The notes: a model not told the origin generated them from the letters alone. A stretch of DNA of 64,000 nt from Panax quinquefolius (GCA_020205615.1 CM035162.1:41592464-41656463); one strand, 5' to 3'. Positions 1-12,227 are shown, numbered from the stretch's first letter. Numbers and translations are program-made.

Positions 1-1980
1 AGTTTTAGATCAACAACTGCAGCGAAAATAGCAATCCATTAGAAGAGTCGAGTAGAGAAAGAATTCTACTATCTTCTAAGGTTTAAAAGTCCGTCATCAA
101 TATCCCTGTAATAAATATTCATCTTTGCACTACAGGCCAAAGATATTCATTTGTATCATCAGTTGGTCATGTTCATCTCAACACCTGTTCATCTTTGCAC
201 TACGGGCCAAAGATATTCATTAGGTAATCATTTATCTTTGCACTACAGGCCAAAGATATTCAGTAATATCATCATTTAGAACTGAGGATGATGAAAAATA
301 TCTTAAAGAAAATGAATCCAGTGAGATAAAAGAATAAATATTAGGGATTCGTATTACAGTTTATCCAAGTTCAATAATACTCCGTAATAACCAATTTTGA
401 AGAAGAATTCAAAAATAATGATCAAAACATGGATACAATCAATGATAGTAACCATAATAGACATCTTGGACAAAAAGAAGAAAATTTCATTTTGATTGAA
501 TAGTGTCGATTCGAAGTGAATAGTGTCAGAGTATCGTGAATAGTGTCGTATACGTGAATAGTAACCCTGACACAAAAAGTTCCAAATTTGATAAAAATTT
601 CAGACCAATATTTTGGCATAATGATATTGAAAGAAATAATATCATTTACGAAGAGAATAACATCCCTTACCTCAAAATAACGGTACTTCTGATCGGAATA
701 TCGGATATAAAGCCGAAGGAAACTTATACCGAACAGCAACTCTCAAAGTATCTAAATACTCACAAAAATACACTCTACAATATAGAGAAAAAAAAAACTT
801 GTTTCTGGTGTGATTTTTAATTCTAACATAAGCACCTATTTATAGGAAAATGGCAGAACGCCATAGAAGACTTAACTTGTTACCGGCTACTCAACTCTTC
901 AACATTCACGCACGCCACTTTTGATCCAGCAAAATTTTTCCACAAAAAAACAAAAGTGGGGCCCACCCATATTTTTAATAAAAATCATTTTATTTTCTGA
1001 AACTTCAACAATTCATAATAAATAGCCATTTTATCAGAAATATTCAAATCTCATGTGATTTCCATAAGAAATTTAATTCTCTACAACTTTGTAGCTTTAA
1101 GTTTTTCCAAATTCCAAACAGAAAATATCCGAAAACCACCAACGATTGATTTTTAATACCTCCAATCCGATAAAATACTGATAAAACACCTCAGCATTAA
1201 TTCCTTCAATTTTATCCACATAAAAATAAATATATCCATCATTTATATCCACATAAAATAAATATTTCCTTATCATATAAATCAATAATTAATTATTCAT
1301 AAATAATATTACAGAATCACAATTATGACAACCAGACCATTCCCAAAAAAGAGAGGGCTTTCCGATAAGGATTTCTCCTTACTGGCGCGCAATTAGGTGA
1401 CCAAACCTCTCCTTGACAAAACTTTCTAGACATTGTCAATAATGCTATCTCATAATATTATTCAAATAATATGAATTATTGATCCGATAATGGGAAATAC
1501 TGTGCAGTGATAATTATTGAAATAATAAAATAAAATATTGAACAGTACTTACTGTAACAATTATTGAGTAGTGCCTTCTTACGTAAGAATCAATAAAAAA
1601 AATACTATGGAAAACCGTAATATGTATTTAATTGCGCGTATTATTGTATTTTAAAAGGGTATTCAACGGTGATGTTACAGTAAAACTTCTGTAGATTATT
1701 TGTAAAAACTCAAATTTGTCGTTTTCTTCATCCGACCCGTTATCCGTTATGGGGCCCACAAATGGTTGCGTCGTCGTACGAATATTCCCTGACAGAAAGA
1801 ATATTCCACGACCAAACGAATATTCCCCGACAACAATGAATATTTTATAACCACTTGCTTATTTTGTAAAATTTTCACATTTCACCCATAACCAAAGTAT
1901 TATATCAAATTAATACCTTATTATTCACAATAATAAATAGGGAAAATTCGATTTTATTTATAATAAGTTGGGGTCTTACA
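1..1980 (-). mobile_element. Type B LTR, reversed, cut by left window edge (inserted in pol of element D)
   Basis: Reading on the minus strand, this is a Tekay-like LTR that begins TGTAAGACCCC at 1980 and runs off the left edge. It contains the type B landmarks: ATCTTTG...CAAAGAT hairpin units (about 120-270), the short ACTATTCAC-type tandem array (about 485-575) and, at about 836-845, the reversed TATA box (TATTTATAGG). Its plus-strand right end (GGGGTCTTACA) is followed at once by TTATA and the tail of another element's pol, so it was inserted into element D. Whether it is a solo LTR or part of a full element cannot be decided, because its other end and the matching target duplication lie outside the window. 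Confidence 0.85.
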
Positions 1981-2133
1981 TTATACCCCAAGTCAAATTC
2001 TTGTGGAGGAACCATGCTATTGAGGAAATGACCTGGGAGTTGGAATCAGAAATAAAAACGAGGTATCCTCACCTTTTCAAAACACCAGGTACATACGTTA
2101 ATTTGAAAACGAAATTTCATAAGGAGGGGAGGT
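1981..2133 (+). pseudogene. C-terminal tail of Ty3/gypsy (Tekay-like) polyprotein of element D, plus polypurine tract
   Basis: The plus strand reads IPQVKFLWRNHAIEEMTWEL and then RYPHLF and PGTYVN. This is the chromodomain-type C terminus found after integrase in Tekay/Del chromoviruses; the same peptide ends element E at about 53320-53450. The rest of pol lies left of the window, separated by the reversed LTR at 1-1980. The purine run AAGGAGGGGAGGT at 2121-2133 directly abuts the LTR and is the polypurine tract priming plus-strand DNA synthesis. A chromodomain tail is thought to steer integration to heterochromatin; that is family knowledge, not seen here. Confidence 0.88.
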
Positions 2134-3317
2134 TGTAAGACCCCAACTTTTTATAAATAAAATTGAATTTTATCTAATTATTATTTTGAATAATAAGGTG
2201 TTAATTTGATATAATGCTTTGGTTATGGGTGAAATGTGAAAATTTTGCAAAATAAGCAAGTGGTTATAAAATATTCATTGTCGGTGAATATTCGTTTGGT
2301 CGTGAAATATTCTTTCATTTCGGGAATATTCAGATGACGACGGTAAAAACCATTTGTGGGGCTCCATAACGGAAAACTATCGAATGAAGAAAATGACAAG
2401 AATGAGTTTTCTAAAAATAACTACAGAAGTTGTTACCATTAACATCGTTGAATACCCGGAAAGTTAAAATACAAGAATACGCTGTGGTCGCATAAAGAGT
2501 TATTACCAGATTACACAATATTTTTGAATTATTAATTCTTACGTAAGAAGGCACTACTCAATAATTGTTACAGTAATTACTGTTCAATATTTTATTTTAT
2601 TGATTCAATAATTGCTACGTTGATATTTTATATTATTGTTATTTCAATAATTGTCACTGCACAGTATTTTCCATTATCAAATCAATAATTCATATTATTT
2701 GAATAATATTATTAGATAGTATTATTGGCAATGTCTAAGAAAGTTTTGGCTAGGAAAGGGGTTTGGTCACCTAATTGCACGCCAGTAATGAGAAATCTTT
2801 ATCGGAAAGCCCCCTCTTTCCTGGGAACGACCTGGTTGTCATTATTGTGATTCTGTAATATTATTTGTGCATGATTAATTATTAATCTATATGATAAAGA
2901 AATATTTATTTTTATGTGGATATAAATAAAGGAATTAATGTTGAGGTGTTTTAACAGTATTTTGTCGGAATGAAGGTATTAAAAATCATCCGTATGTGGA
3001 TTTCAAATATTTTTTGTTTGGAATTTGGAAAAACTTTCTTCTACAAAGTTGTAGAGAATTAAATTTCCTATAGAAAGGACATAAAATTTATATTTTTCTG
3101 ATAAAAGAGCTATTTATTATGAATTATTGAAGTTTCAAAAATAAATGTTTTTATTATAAAATATGTGGGCCCCACTTTTGGTTGTTGTGGAAAAATCTAA
3201 TTTTTGGTGGGCCCCACTGTGGTGTGATGAAATTTGATCAAAAGTGGCGTTCTTGAAAATTTTGAAAAAATATTATTTTATTAATTTAGTCTGATTTGGC
3301 GTTCTAAGCATTTTTCC

Positions 3318-3326
3318 TATAAATAG
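3318..3326 (+). promoter_or_regulatory. TATA box of the type B LTR promoter
   Basis: TATAAATAG sits mid-LTR, after a GGCGTTC motif and before a pyrimidine-rich stretch ending in CTCTCTATA. The same arrangement recurs in the other type B LTRs, for example at about 6354-6362 reversed. The transcript would start roughly 30 bp downstream. The placement makes the short tandem array and hairpins below part of the 5' leader RNA. Position is direct; activity is inferred. Confidence 0.6.
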
Positions 3327-3597
3327 GGTGCTTAGTTATAATTGAAAATCACACCAGAATCATAAGCTTTCTCTCTATATATTATCGAGCGTATTTTGTG
3401 AGTATTTAGATACTTTGAGAGTTGCTATTCAGTGCAAGTTTTCTTCAGCGTTATATCCAATATTTCAGGCAGAAGTACTATTCTTTTGAGGTAAGGGATG
3501 TTATTTTCTTCGTAAATGATGTTATTTTTTTCAATATCATTATACCAAAATATTGGTATGAATTTTATTATGAAATTTTTATCTTTTCATTTCGAGA

Positions 3598-3755
3598 TTA
3601 CTATTCACGTATACATCACTATTCACAAATACGGTACTATTCACGAGTACTATTCATAAAGTATGATTTTTCTTGTGGAAATTATACATTTTCGTGATGG
3701 GGTTACTATTCACGTATATGACACTATTCACGTATACGACACTATTCACTGAAAA
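3598..3755 (+). repeat. Short tandem array on ACTATTCAC in type B LTR leader
   Basis: Units such as ACTATTCACGTATACGAC repeat with a period of about 13-18 bp and varying spacers. Equivalent arrays lie at about 485-575, 5944-6085, 21747-21950 (the richest, with regular GTGAATAGTAACTC units) and 54967-55033. Copy number differs between LTR copies, as expected for replication slippage. Confidence 0.8.
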
Positions 3756-4475
3756 ATAAAATTTTATCTTCTTTATCCAAGATGTCTATTATGGTTACTA
3801 TCTTTGATTGTATTCATGTTTTGATCTTCATTCTAGAATTTTACTCCACTATAGTTTATTACGGAGTATTTTTGAACTTAGATTATCTAAAGTACGAATC
3901 CCTAATTTTTATTCTTTTATCTCACTGGATTCGTTTCTTTAAAATATTTTTCATCATCCTCAATCCTAAATAGTGATACTTAATGAATATCTTTGGTCTG
4001 TAGTGCAAAGATGAATGATTACCTGATGAATATCTTTGGCCCGTAGTGCAAAGATGAACAGGAGTTGAAATGAACATAACCAACTGGTAATACAAATGAA
4101 TATATTTGGCCCGCAGTGCAAAGATGAATATTTGGTTCAAGATGTATATTGATTGATGTTACAGGGATAAAATATTGATGATGGACTTTTAAATCATAGA
4201 AGATAGTAGATTTAATTCTCTACTTAACTCTTCTAATGAATTGTTATTTTCGATGCGAATATTGATCTAAAACTTGTTATCCATTATATTTTATCTAATT
4301 TTTTGAAGGCTAACGATAATTTGTTGTTCATTATATTAGTCATAATGTTCTTTACTGGACTAGTTGAGCTCACCCTTTTCCTTTGTATTCCATTTTTCTT
4401 CTCAAGAGAAGAGAATATAACGGGAACTAGTCGGGGTATGGAGTGATGTTCCCAATCAGTTGTTTTGGCAGTCCT

Positions 4476-4599
4476 CACTATTTTGTAAAATAGTGTTTCA
4501 ATAATTGTAATGAGGACTTATTTGAGTTTGAATACTGTCTAGAAGACAATATTTGTATTTAAACTCACAGCTTATGTGTTGTCGTATTTTGCACGACAA
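4476..4599 (+). repeat. Three conserved hairpins near the LTR 3' end
   Basis: Three inverted repeats follow each other: CACTATTTT-GT-AAAATAGTG (4476-4495), AATACTGTC-TAGAA-GACAATATT (4531-4553, one mismatch) and TTGTCGT-loop-ACGACAA (4579-4599). The same three occur in this order in every Tekay-like LTR that retains its end, including the type A copies (50253-50374 reversed). They lie in the R/U5 part of the LTR. Confidence 0.75.
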
Positions 4600-4688
4600 T
4601 TGTAATAATGAAGTTATAGTTATTTTTTGTACCATGTATTTGGCGACTCAGAAAATGGGTGATGTATACCTATTTTGGGGGCGTCACA

Positions 4689-4879
4689 CATATGGTGTCT
4701 AGAATGTCATTAATCTGTATTCTTTTGTATATATATTTATCATACACAAAAAATTAATTTAACATAATTTCATTGTATAGTACAGTTAGTAACTAAACAT
4801 ACATAATAAGGTAACCAAGTCAGTTGATTTGGGTAACCAACTAATTATGAAAAACTAATAAACTGTTTTAAAGTGTTAC
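4689..4879 (-). other. Remnant of a MULE intron between elements D and G
   Basis: On the minus strand the exon at 4880-5000 ends CCAG and is followed by GTAACA, a splice-donor-like sequence. The stretch then continues AT-rich with GTAACC-type motifs, like those in the MULE leader at 24530-26115, until it is cut by the LTR of D. No coding sequence is visible. Intron status is inferred from the loss of homology at a GT and from the family's known multi-exon structure. Confidence 0.5.
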
Positions 4880-5000
4880 CTGGATTTGTTTTCTTCAACA
4901 TGTGCAACCATGATGGGATTAGTTAGTAGTCGTGTGGATTTCCTCTCACCTTTTCCAACGCTTTTTCCTTTGATCTTCATGCTTTTTGGTAAGAGATAGA
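4880..5000 (-). pseudogene. MULE transposase fragment, downstream half of the split exon
   Basis: The minus strand, starting at 5000, reads SISYQKA, then after a stop RSKEKALEKVRGNPHD, another stop, then LIPSWLHMLKKTNPG. This is the plant MULE transposase segment that follows the zinc-finger-like DNA-binding region (family pattern: KYGV-I-Y-KAW--RE-AL...G....SY..LP..L). The upstream part ends KYNVSI at 23564 on the far side of element G, with the reading frame continuing through the shared TCTAT target site. Two in-frame stops (TGA, TAA) make it non-functional. Confidence 0.85.
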
Positions 5001-7717
5001 TGTGACGTCCCCAAAATAGGTCAAATCCACCCAACCTATTCTGAGTCGCCAAATACATGGTAAAGAAAACAACTACAACTTCATTATTACAATTGTCATG
5101 CAAAATACGACAACACATAAACTGTAAGTTTAAATACAAATATTGTCTTCTAGACAATATTCACACTCAAATAAGTCCTCTTTACAATTATTGATACACT
5201 ATTTTACAAAATAGTGAGGACTACTAAGATAACTGTTTTGAATCAGCACTCCACACCCCGACTAGTTATCGCTATATTCTCGTTTCCTGAGAAGAAAAAT
5301 GGAACAAAAAGGAAAAGGGTGAGCTCAGCTAGCCCAGTAAAGAATATTATGACTAAGATAATATACAATAAACTATCCTTAGTCTTCAACAGGGAAAATC
5401 TGATAGAATACAATAGACAACAAGTTTTAGATCAACAACTACAGCGGAAATAACAATTCATTAGAAGAGTTAAGTAGAGAATGAAGTCTACTATCTTCTA
5501 TAATTTAAAAGTCAATCATCAATATTTTATCCATATAACATCAATCAATATACATCTTGAATCAAATATTCATATTTGCACTACAGGCCAAAGATATTCA
5601 TTTGTATCACCAGTTGGTCATGTTTATCTCAATACCTGTTCATCTTTACACTACGGGCCAAAAATATTCATCAGTAAATCATTCATCTTTGCATTACAGG
5701 CCAAAGATATTCAGTAATATCATCATTTAGGACTGAGGATGATGAAAAATATTTTAAAGAAAATGAATCCAGTGAGACAAAAGAACAAAGATTAGGGATT
5801 CGTACTTTAGACAATCCAAGTTCAAAAATACTCCATAATAAACCATAATGGAGTAAAATTCAAGAATGAAGATCAAAACATGGATACAATCAAAGATAGT
5901 AGTCATAATAGACATCTTGGACAAAGAATGAAAATTTAATTTTTCTGTGAATAGTGTCGTATGCGTGAATAGTGCCGTATACGTGAATAGTAACCCCAAC
6001 ACAAAAAGGTAGAAATTTCACAAGAAAAATCATCATACTTCGTGAATAGTAACTCGTGAATAGTAACTCATGAATAGTAACTCTGACATAAAAAGGTAAA
6101 AACTTCATAATAAAATTCATATCAATATTCTGGTATAATGATATTGAAAGAAATAATATCATTTACGAAGAAAATAACACCCCTTACCTCAAAAGAATAG
6201 TACTTCTGGCTAGAATATCAGATATAACGCTGAAGGAAATTTGCACCGTATAGCAACACTCAAAGTATCAAAATACTCACAAAAATACGCTCGATAATAT
6301 AGAGAGAGAAAACTTCAGTTTCTGATGTGATTTTCAATTCTAACCTAAGCACCCTATTTATAGAAAAATGCTTAGAACACCAAAGCAGAAAATTTAATAA
6401 AATAATATATTTATATAAAAATCATACGCACCATTAGAAATCTGATTTCAACACATTTACTACACAAGTGGGGCCCACCAAAATGAAAAAAAAAACATTT
6501 TTCTTTAAAAAAATATTTAAAACTTCAAAAATTAATTATTCCAGAATTTTAATAATTCATAATAAATAGCCCTTTTATCAGAAAAATTCAAATCTTATGT
6601 TCATTCCATAGGAAATTCAATTCTCTACAACTTTGTAGCTTTAATTTTTTCCAAATTCCAAACAGAAATTGACCGAAATACACATACAGACGATTTTACA
6701 AGCTATAATCAAATTTCAGTCAAAAATGGGGCTCACCAACATGTTTAACATGTTTTTAGTATTTATTATAACAAAAATACTCCTCCTCCTCATTTATTCA
6801 TATAACACACATTCATTGTAAAAATATCACCATTATTATATTATTATAATATAATAAATTATTTAAATAAATTATTTTATCAGAAAAGATAAAATATCAA
6901 ATTTCAACAATTGTCACTTTTCTAAAAATCCTCAATTTATATCCACATAAATAAATATTTTCCTTATCATATAAATCAATAATTAATTATTCACAAATAA
7001 TATTATAGAATCACAATACTGACAACCAAGTCGTTCCCAGGAAAGAGGGGGTTTTCCAACAAGGATTTCTCCTTACTGGCGTGAATTAGGTGACCAAACC
7101 TCTTCTTAGACAGAACTTTCTATACATTGCCAATAATGTTATCTAGTAATATTATTAAAATAATAAGAATTATTAATCTGATAATGGGAAATACTGTATA
7201 GTGACAATTATTGAAACAACAATAATATAAAATATCAACGTGGCAATTATTGAATCAATAAAATAAAATATTGAATAATAATTACTGTAACAATTATTGA
7301 GTAGTGCTTTCTTATGTAAGAATCAATAATTGGTGCAATCCGCAAGCATCTCTTGTGCAACACCGCCAGACATCGTGTTTTAACCAACGGGTATTCCAAC
7401 AAAGTGTTAACTCAGAATAACCACGCCAAGTTATTTGTAAAAAACTCATACTTGTCGCTTTCTTCATTAATGACTTTTCAGTTATGGGGCCCTAAAATGG
7501 TCATACTGGCCGCATTTAATATTCCCCAACAAAGAAGAATATTCCACGACCAAACGAATATTCTCCGACAATAATGAATATTTTATAATCACTTGCTTAT
7601 TTTAAATATTTGCGCATTTTTCCCATAACTAACCACATTAATCAAATCAACCCTTACTATTTCAAAATAATAAATAGAGAAATTAAATCTTTATTTATAA
7701 AAAGTTGGGGCTTTACA
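5001..7717 (-). repeat. 3' LTR of element G (2717 bp, type B)
   Basis: On the plus strand it starts TGTGACGTCCCC and ends GGGGCTTTACA. The 5' LTR copy at 10684-11570/21690-23563 is collinear and about 2761 bp long without T. It contains hairpin units at 5575-5712, the short tandem array at 5944-6085 and the palindrome CACTATTTTACAAAATAGTG at 5197-5216. Confidence 0.92.
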
Positions 7718-8645
7718 ACCTCCACTGCTTATGAAATTTTATCCTCGAAATTGACGTGCTTTACAACCTTCCTATCCAAGATCTTGACTGGTACCTACTC
7801 GTACGTTAAATCTTCTGTTATCTCGTCTAGTTCTAACTCAATATTGTGGTTTGGGTCGTTCACATATTTACGTAACATCGATACGCGAAAAACATTATGA
7901 ACATGCATCATACTTGGCGATAAAACGTGTCTATAGGCCACAGTTCCTACTTGATCGAGAATCTCAAATGGACTAAATAAATCGAAGGTTTGAGCTTTCC
8001 TCACATCGCCGATTCTCGCTTTTGGAATAACAACTTCTTGCATCTTCTTCTTCATATTCATCAGCTCCAGGTCTGTAGCTTGAGCAGCTTTAAATTTATC
8101 GAGTAAGGTCGGTTCTACACGTATATTTGACATTATCACGTGGGTCCCTAGAGTATTTAACTCTATCTCTATCATTTGTAAGTTATACAAAATGGGTCTT
8201 TGTGTTCGACAATATCGTACTCGTACCCGCATACGATCTTCTACTGAACACGTTAGCTACCATGTTCGCTTTTCCAAGATGGTATGGTCAGAACAGGTGC
8301 CAAAATGAGTCTTCTCTTGAGTTCTTGGAAGCCTTTCTCACATTCCTCGCTCCATTCGAATTTTGTATCTTTTTGAGTTAGCTGAGTTAACGGAGTAGCG
8401 ATTCGAGAAAATCATTCCACGAATCTCCGATAGTAACTAGCTAAGCCTAGAAAGCTACGTATTTTGATTACTGACTTAGGTTGCTCTCAACTGTAACTCA
8501 TATCCCAATCTTTGATAGCACGTCGCAATGGCACCTATCAGTTTACCACCGCACGAATATAACATCCCCTACAGAGAGTTTGGCTTCAGTGCATTCCACA
8601 AAGGAAGTCACCAGATAGAGGCTAAGGTACCAGCTCCTGTAGTTA
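7718..8645 (-). pseudogene. Element G pol remnant: RNase H/integrase scraps and chromodomain-side tail
   Basis: On the minus strand, 8400-8280 resembles the stretch between reverse transcriptase and RNase H (LTQLTQKDTKFEWSEECEKG). The segment 8232-7795 begins in the post-RNase H spacer (MRVRVRYCRTQ, ILYNLQMIE) and then jumps at about 8010 from KARIG to a residual spacer and on to FSPFEILDQVGTVAYR, near the end of integrase. About 3.5 kb relative to element E is therefore missing at one point, although part of that length in E is the later insertion S. Element X has the same junction. The segment ends with DPNHNIELELDEITEDLTYE and a decayed polypurine tract (GTGGAGGT) beside the LTR. Confidence 0.8.
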
Positions 8646-9289
8646 GGTTTTTAAATCCTGAAGTTCAATAGGAGCCATTCGATATGAGATTTTAGAAATG
8701 GGTTTTGTACCGGGTTCAAAGTCGATACAAAATTCAATATCACGCTTTGGGGGTAGGCTAGGAAGTTATTCAGAAAATTCACTAACAACAGAATATTATT
8801 CAAATCTGATGTATTCAAGTCCATGACATGGGTAAGAAAGCTTGACATCCGTTTTTCAATAAACGAATGGCTTTATGGCTTGATATGACAGTGATCAACA
8901 TTAATGGTTTGGTTGCTTGAATTCGTATAACAGGTTGGTTAGGAATATGAAAACTAACAACCTTATGAAAACAATCAAATTTAGCATGATGAGTGGTTAA
9001 CCAATCAATCCCTAAAATCACATCAAATGCAAGTATTTTCAACGAAATAAGATCAACAGGTAGGATGAGGGTACCAATTTGAATCAAGCAAAATTTATAA
9101 ACAGTGGATGTAACGAAAGTTTCTCCTAACGAAGTTTCAACAAATAAGTCAAAGTCTAATTTCTCAAGAGTCAAGTTCAAACGTTGAGCACAAATAGGAG
9201 AGATAAAAGAATGGGTAGAACCGGTATCTAATAAGGTATAGACTTCGCAAGAATTTATAATTAACTAACTCGTGCTAACTTTGTTCGGG
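8646..9289 (-). pseudogene. Element G protease domain and start of reverse transcriptase
   Basis: The minus strand at 9180-8815 gives LPVDLISLKILAFDVILGID and WLTTHHAKFDC, the C-terminal half of the retropepsin-type aspartic protease and its linker, collinear with element E at 47606-47900. The active-site half lies at about 9245-9190, where the usual DTG-containing turn can be read as TLLDTGSTHSFIS-like codons after a stop. Further on, 8848-8651 corresponds to the protease-RT linker and stops within the first residues of reverse transcriptase. Several stops are present. Confidence 0.72.
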
Positions 9290-10501
9290 TTACTCACTTT
9301 TTGAGAAGTCACAAAAAACGCTCTTCCTGAAATCGCTGACTTTATTTTGTCTTATATCCGCCTTTGGTGCCACCGTCCCAGCTGAACTTAATTTCGCTAC
9401 AAGACAAAATCGAGCTATATGACCGTCTTTTCCATAGCTAAAACATACCTTGGAAGGTTGTGAACATTTTGGACTTATGTGTCCCTCCTCTCCGCATCTG
9501 TAGCATCTAACTGGCGGTCTTTCTCCTCCCCTAGAATTCGTTGTTGGTGTTGGTGCCGAAGTCTTCCCGTCATTGTTAAATCTTCTCTTCTTGAAATTTC
9601 CACTTGAATTATTTCTTCTATTATCTTGGCCATGATTACCACCGAAGTGGTTACCATTTCGCATGATAATTTCCTCCACGATGGTTATCATTGTTAGACG
9701 ATCACAGAACCTGCAGACGATTATCATCGAGTTATTGGTTGTTATTCTTCGGTCAAGCTGACTCATTATCGCGCTCCAATAACTGAGCCCTATTCACAAC
9801 ATCTAAATATAAACAAAGTTTATGAGAAATGAGGTATTGACGTATTTCGGGTTTTAAACCTCATAAAAATATTCGCGTCATTCTCTCCTCATTATTAACT
9901 AAATGGGATGCAAATCGGGACAACTCGACAAACTTAGCTTCGTACTGCGACACGTTCATATTTTTTTGCTCCAGCTTGATGAACTCTACCTCCTTCATGT
10001 GACGAATACTTTCGGGAAAGTACTTGTCGTTGAACAATTCTTAAAAGTTCTCCCAAGACATCTTCAGTGCGGCAGACTGAGTACGTTTTACGGATTCCTA
10101 ACAATAATCTGCCTCTCCTCGCAACATGAAGGTGGCGAAAGGAACCTTTTGCTCCTCTGAGCATCCAAAGACATCAAATATCTTAGTGATCCGCTTTATC
10201 CATATCTCTCGCCAGTAAGTGGTTCTCGGCTTTCCCAAAAACTCGCGGCCCCAACTCCTCGAATCGCTTAGCGGTGACCATCCGTGAGTTGCCAAGTGTT
10301 TCTACCGCATTTTGAACAAAGAGTCTCTCTCGTTTGGTTTTGCATGAATTCTAGAAAGTTCCTAAACATACCATCGTTCGTCATTTGGTCGGTGTTATTG
10401 TTTACAAGAGGGTTATTGTCTTCCTTATCCTGGGTATTAATCAGTGGTGACTCAACGGTCTCATCTGCTCTATTGCTTATCTCAACATCTTCAGATGCCA
10501 T
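9290..10501 (-). pseudogene. Element G gag with two zinc knuckles
   Basis: The start codon at 10501 gives MASEDVEISNRADETVE, the counterpart of the E gag start at 46244. Further on are FRNFLEFMQNQ, the PEFLGKPxP-like region in shifted frames near 10250 and KVPFATFMLRGEADY (10160-10110). The nucleocapsid part (9766-9290) has knuckle 1 CYRCGEEGHISPKC, complete in all four ligands, and knuckle 2 CFSYGKDGHIARFC, where the second cysteine has become tyrosine. Gag forms the virus-like particle in the cytoplasm. Frames shift at least three times, so it is a decayed copy. Confidence 0.82.
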
Positions 10502-10669
10502 TTTACTTTCACAAAACAATGGTTAATTGACATGCCACATATTATCCCTATATTCTGACCGACCAATTAAATAACAAATAAGCTTAGGTATGACACACTA
10601 ACGAAGGATGTACTCGTCTCTCCCCTCCTAGTTCTATTTCCCGATCTCTGCTAGAGACCATATCCCTAA

Positions 10670-10681
10670 GCTCTGATATCA
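10670..10681 (-). other. Primer-binding site of element G (initiator tRNA-Met type)
   Basis: The minus strand reads TGATATCAGAGC, one base from the usual TGGTATCAGAGC complementary to the 3' end of plant initiator tRNA-Met. It lies two bases inside the 5' LTR end at 10684. It marks the transcription direction of G. Confidence 0.85.
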
Positions 10682-10683
10682 AC

Positions 10684-11570
10684 TGTGACGCCCCCAAAAT
10701 AGGTCCAATCCACCCAACCTATTCTGAGTCACTAAATACATGGTACAGAAAACAACTATAACTTCATTATTACAATTGTCGTGCAAAATACGACAACACA
10801 TAAACTGTGAGTTTAAATACAAATATTGTCTTCTAGACAATATCCACACTCAAATAAGTCCTCATTACAATTATTGATACACTATTTTACAAAATAGTGA
10901 GGACTACTAAGACAACTGTTTTGAATCATCACTTCACACCCCGACTAGTTCCCGCTATATTCTCGCTTTCTGAGAAAAAAATGGAAAAAAAAGGAAAAGG
11001 GTGAGCTCAACTAGCCCAGTAAAGAATATTATGGCTAAGATAATATACAATAAATTATCCTTAGTCTTCAACAGGGAAAAATCTGATAGAATACAATAGA
11101 CAACAAGTTTTAGATCAACAATTACAGCGGAAACAACAATTCATTAGAAGAGTTAAGTAGAGAATGAAGTCTACTATCTTCTATGATTTAAAAGTCAATC
11201 ATCAATATTTTATCCCTGTAACATCAATTAATATACATCTTGAATCAAATATTTATCTTTGCACTACAGGCCAAAGATATTCATGTGTGTCACCAGTTGG
11301 TCATGTTCATCTCAACACCTGTTCATCTTTGCACTACGGGCCAAAGATATTCATCAGTAAATCATACATCTTTACATTACAGGCCAAAGATATTTAGTAA
11401 TATCATCATTTAGGATTGAGGATGATGAAAAATATTTTTAAGAAAACGAATCTAGTGAGACAAAAGAACAAAGATTAGGGATTCGTACTTTAGACAATCC
11501 AAGTTCAAAAATACTCCATAATAAATCATAGTGGAGTAAAATTCAAGAATGAAGATCAAAACATGGATAC
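10684..11570 (-). repeat. 5' LTR of element G, outer portion, interrupted by T
   Basis: It starts TGTGACGCCCCC on the plus strand and matches 5001-5880 closely. It stops at CATGGATAC (11570), where element T begins. GATAC (11566-11570) is the first copy of T's target duplication. Confidence 0.92.
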
Positions 11571-12227
11571 TGTTAACGCCGAGTTTTGTCTACGCGTCCA
11601 ATCACAGAATCCACACGCTGAAACCTGCACAATAACGGATCACACAGAAGCTTGACGGCTTGTTCCGCAGGGGGATAGCTCCGGTGTGAGAATAAATACA
11701 GGCTGTTCACAAGGTTTAACAATGGAGGCTTAAGTATTTAGTGCTCAAAGATGTATTACCTGTTAATTGTAACCTTGGCCTTATATTTATAATACTCTTA
11801 CCACCTTAGAATCCTTCTCCGAGTCGAATTAGGACTCCTAAATATGGTAGTTACCTATATTTGGGTCCAACACAATCTCCTTAAAAGGTGCAAGTAGAAT
11901 CCCTTTCCAATACCACCTTTGGAGTTGCCTTATCAACATATGATTAGGGTTAAGACCCTTAACCATGTAAACCCCTTATCACTCCCAACTCTGCATGCGG
12001 GCTGCCCAACTGCACAGGTTCAACCCAACATAAACACCGGTCTGGGCCTTGGCCCAAAGGACACGAAGACCCGACCCTGAACTCCCGCATCGCCACTGGA
12101 CCCCGACCTAATGGGCTCGGGTATCCAAACCCGACCTCCTGTACATCTTTGGCCATCTAGGCCCAAACTCCTTAGTTCCGGGCCAGGCTTGTAGTCAACA
12201 TGATGGTCGGTAAAACACTCCCGAACA
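11571..12227 (-). repeat. 3' LTR of element T
   Basis: TGTTAACGCC to CTCCCGAACA. It is collinear with 21025-21684 throughout. On the minus strand the polypurine tract GACTGGGGGGCAA (12228-12240 reversed) abuts it. Confidence 0.93.

Larger units (their letters stand above)
2134..4688 (+). mobile_element. 3' LTR of element D (type B, 2555 bp)
   Basis: It starts TGTAAGACCCC right after the polypurine tract and ends GGGGGCGTCACA at 4688, giving the TG...CA ends of an LTR. In order it holds a TATA box at 3318, a short ACTATTCAC array (about 3598-3755), repeated ATCTTTG-loop-CAAAGAT hairpins (3989-4130) and three hairpins near the 3' end (4476-4599). The next bases, CATAT (4689-4693), would be the right copy of the target duplication; the left copy lies outside the window. 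It is nearly collinear with the LTRs of E and G. Confidence 0.92.

Noticed and set aside
3989..4130. Regularly spaced repeats with conserved cores resembling a CRISPR array.
   Set aside because: The repeats are few, diverged, lie inside LTRs and recur in every LTR copy. The genome is a plant nucleus and no cas gene is present.
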